DNA from: Microbacteriaceae bacterium
GTDB lineage: Bacteria; Actinomycetota; Actinomycetes; Actinomycetales; Microbacteriaceae
Length of the DNA: 6,464 bases
Reading direction: 5' to 3'
Assembly: GCA_947447385.1 (NCBI GenBank)
Contig: CANFKN010000071.1
Location: 1-6,464 of the forward strand
Shown: one piece after another, positions 5,530-6,464 of the stretch
How the letters are laid out: each line of letters starts with the position of its first letter
Position numbering within the stretch: the first letter of the stretch is position 1
Position numbers and translations under genes: made by a program
The notes under the pieces: generated by a model
Databases searched by the model: none
The model's input: the letters and a program-made list of their open reading frames with translations, nothing else
What the model was told of the DNA's origin: nothing

Positions 5530-6464
5530 TTAGTTTCGAAAAGCAGTTCACTTGGGGCGTAGCCACGTCTTCGTTCCAAATTGAAGGAGCAGCCAAGACC
5601 GATGGTCGCGGGCCTAGCATTTGGGACACGTTCTGTGACACCCCTGGCAAAGTTGCGAACGGTGACAACGGCGACTTCGCCTGTGATCACTACAACCGAT
5701 TTGAAGAAGACGTTCAAATCATGCGTGATATGGGCGTGCAGGCGTATCGCTTTTCACTTGCATGGCCACGCATGTTTCCAAACGGCGACTCGGTGCGCGA
5801 AGAGCGCGGTTTTGACTTCTATAACCGTCTCATCGACACGCTTTTGGCGGCTGGCATCAAGCCGCTCGTTACTCTCTATCACTGGGACCTCCCTCAGCCT
5901 TTGCAAGACCGAGGCGGCTGGGCGAACCGTGAGATCGTGCCAATTTTTGCAGAGTATGCAAAAGCGTGTGCCGAGGCGTTTGGTGACCGCGTTTCTGAAT
6001 GGGTGACCATCAACGAACCTTGGTGTGTTTCATGGCTCGGATACATGAGTGGCGTTCACGCTCCCGGTGTCAAGAACCTTGATCACGCTATTGCGTCGGC
6101 CCACCACACCGCCTTGGCTCACGCCGAAGCAGTTCGTGCGATTCGCTCGGTTCAGCCAACCGCCCGCTGTGGCGCAGCGCTGAATATGACCAACTATGTC
6201 ATCGTCAACCCTGAAGATTCAGAGGTTGTCGAGGCTGCTGCCCTCATGGATTCTCACGTGAATCGCTGGTGGATCGAGTCTCAATTGACCGGGCTTTACC
6301 CACAAAACCTCGTTGATGAATATGGCGACAAGCTCGCTAAGGTTTTCTTGCCTGGCGATGAAGCACTGCTCAAGATCGACGCCGAGCTTCTCGGTGTGAA
6401 CTATTACAATGACTCGTTCTTGGCAAGCCCGCGCATCAACGACGGCTCATTGCTTTCGAAGGGG
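5526..6464 (+). CDS. GH1 beta-glucosidase, 3'-truncated by the window end
   Basis: The first 313 codons of a cytoplasmic glycoside hydrolase family 1 enzyme; the frame is open to the last base. There is no signal peptide. The N-terminal GH1 signature FTWGVATSSFQIEGA (8-22) is complete, followed by SIWDTF (31-36), YRFSLAWPR (74-82), HWDLP (119-123), and TINEPW with the acid/base Glu164 (NEP at 163-165); GVNYYN is at 290-295. The nucleophile glutamate (ITENG type), expected further along, is beyond the window. Family members are usually 430-480 residues, so roughly a third is missing. The ATG overlaps the permease 2 stop (ATGA); GGAG lies 10 bases upstream. It would hydrolyse imported beta-glucosides, such as laminari- or cello-oligosaccharides, to glucose. 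Other GH1 activities (6-phospho-beta-glucosidase, beta-galactosidase) are possible in the family, but an ABC rather than PTS importer argues against a phosphorylated substrate. Confidence 0.93.
   Translation, partial: MISFEKQFTWGVATSSFQIEGAAKTDGRGPSIWDTFCDTPGKVANGDNGDFACDHYNRFEEDVQIMRDMGVQAYRFSLAWPRMFPNGDSVREERGFDFYNRLIDTLLAAGIKPLVTLYHWDLPQPLQDRGGWANREIVPIFAEYAKACAEAFGDRVSEWVTINEPWCVSWLGYMSGVHAPGVKNLDHAIASAHHTALAHAEAVRAIRSVQPTARCGAALNMTNYVIVNPEDSEVVEAAALMDSHVNRWWIESQLTGLYPQNLVDEYGDKLAKVFLPGDEALLKIDAELLGVNYYNDSFLASPRINDGSLLSKG

Noticed and set aside
5581..6006. 141-codon plus-strand open frame inside the GH1 gene
   Set aside because: It is out of frame with the strong GH1 signatures (QIEGA, HWDLP, INEP), which lie in the frame starting at 5526.
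1..6464. CRISPR array, tRNA, rRNA, insertion sequence or phage remnants
   Set aside because: No regularly spaced repeats, cloverleaf-like segments, terminal inverted repeats with a transposase, or integrase genes were seen.

Overview
The window comes from a bacterial chromosome of roughly balanced base composition. It is densely packed, with genes overlapping by 1 to 4 bases. The carbohydrate ABC importer set without its own ATPase, the LacI-type operators and the HDAC-like plus small phosphatase genes suggest an actinobacterium. A freshwater, small-genome Microbacteriaceae type would fit, but this placement is inference from style, not from a marker gene.

Left part (1-1022, plus strand): the 3' part of a gene for a zinc-dependent histone-deacetylase-family amidohydrolase, then a small protein with a CX5R tyrosine/dual-specificity phosphatase active site. 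The two overlap by one base (TAATG). A perfect 15-bp hairpin at 1032-1066 closes this unit and also serves the convergent gene from the other side.

Middle (1139-2059, minus strand): a secreted GH16 endo-glucanase of laminarinase type. It is divergent from a plus-strand sugar-uptake operon. The 235-base divergent region carries three LacI-family operators (core TGAAACCGNTTTCA) with centres 30 and 32 bp apart, and a large 15-18 bp hairpin just upstream of the first operon gene.

Right part (2295-6464, plus strand): solute-binding protein, two MalF/MalG-type permeases, and a GH1 beta-glucosidase that runs off the window end. All three junctions are 4-base ATGA overlaps. A second strong hairpin lies at the SBP/permease junction, inside the start of the permease gene.

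The parts make a coherent pathway. The extracellular GH16 enzyme would cut a beta-glucan (laminarin-like beta-1,3-glucan is most likely). The SBP and permeases would import the oligosaccharides, probably energised by an ATPase encoded elsewhere. The cytoplasmic GH1 enzyme would release glucose. One LacI-type repressor, not in the window, probably controls both divergent units. The architecture resembles a known kind of beta-glucan utilisation locus. I see no wholly new system; the most interesting features are the regulatory DNA and RNA structures.
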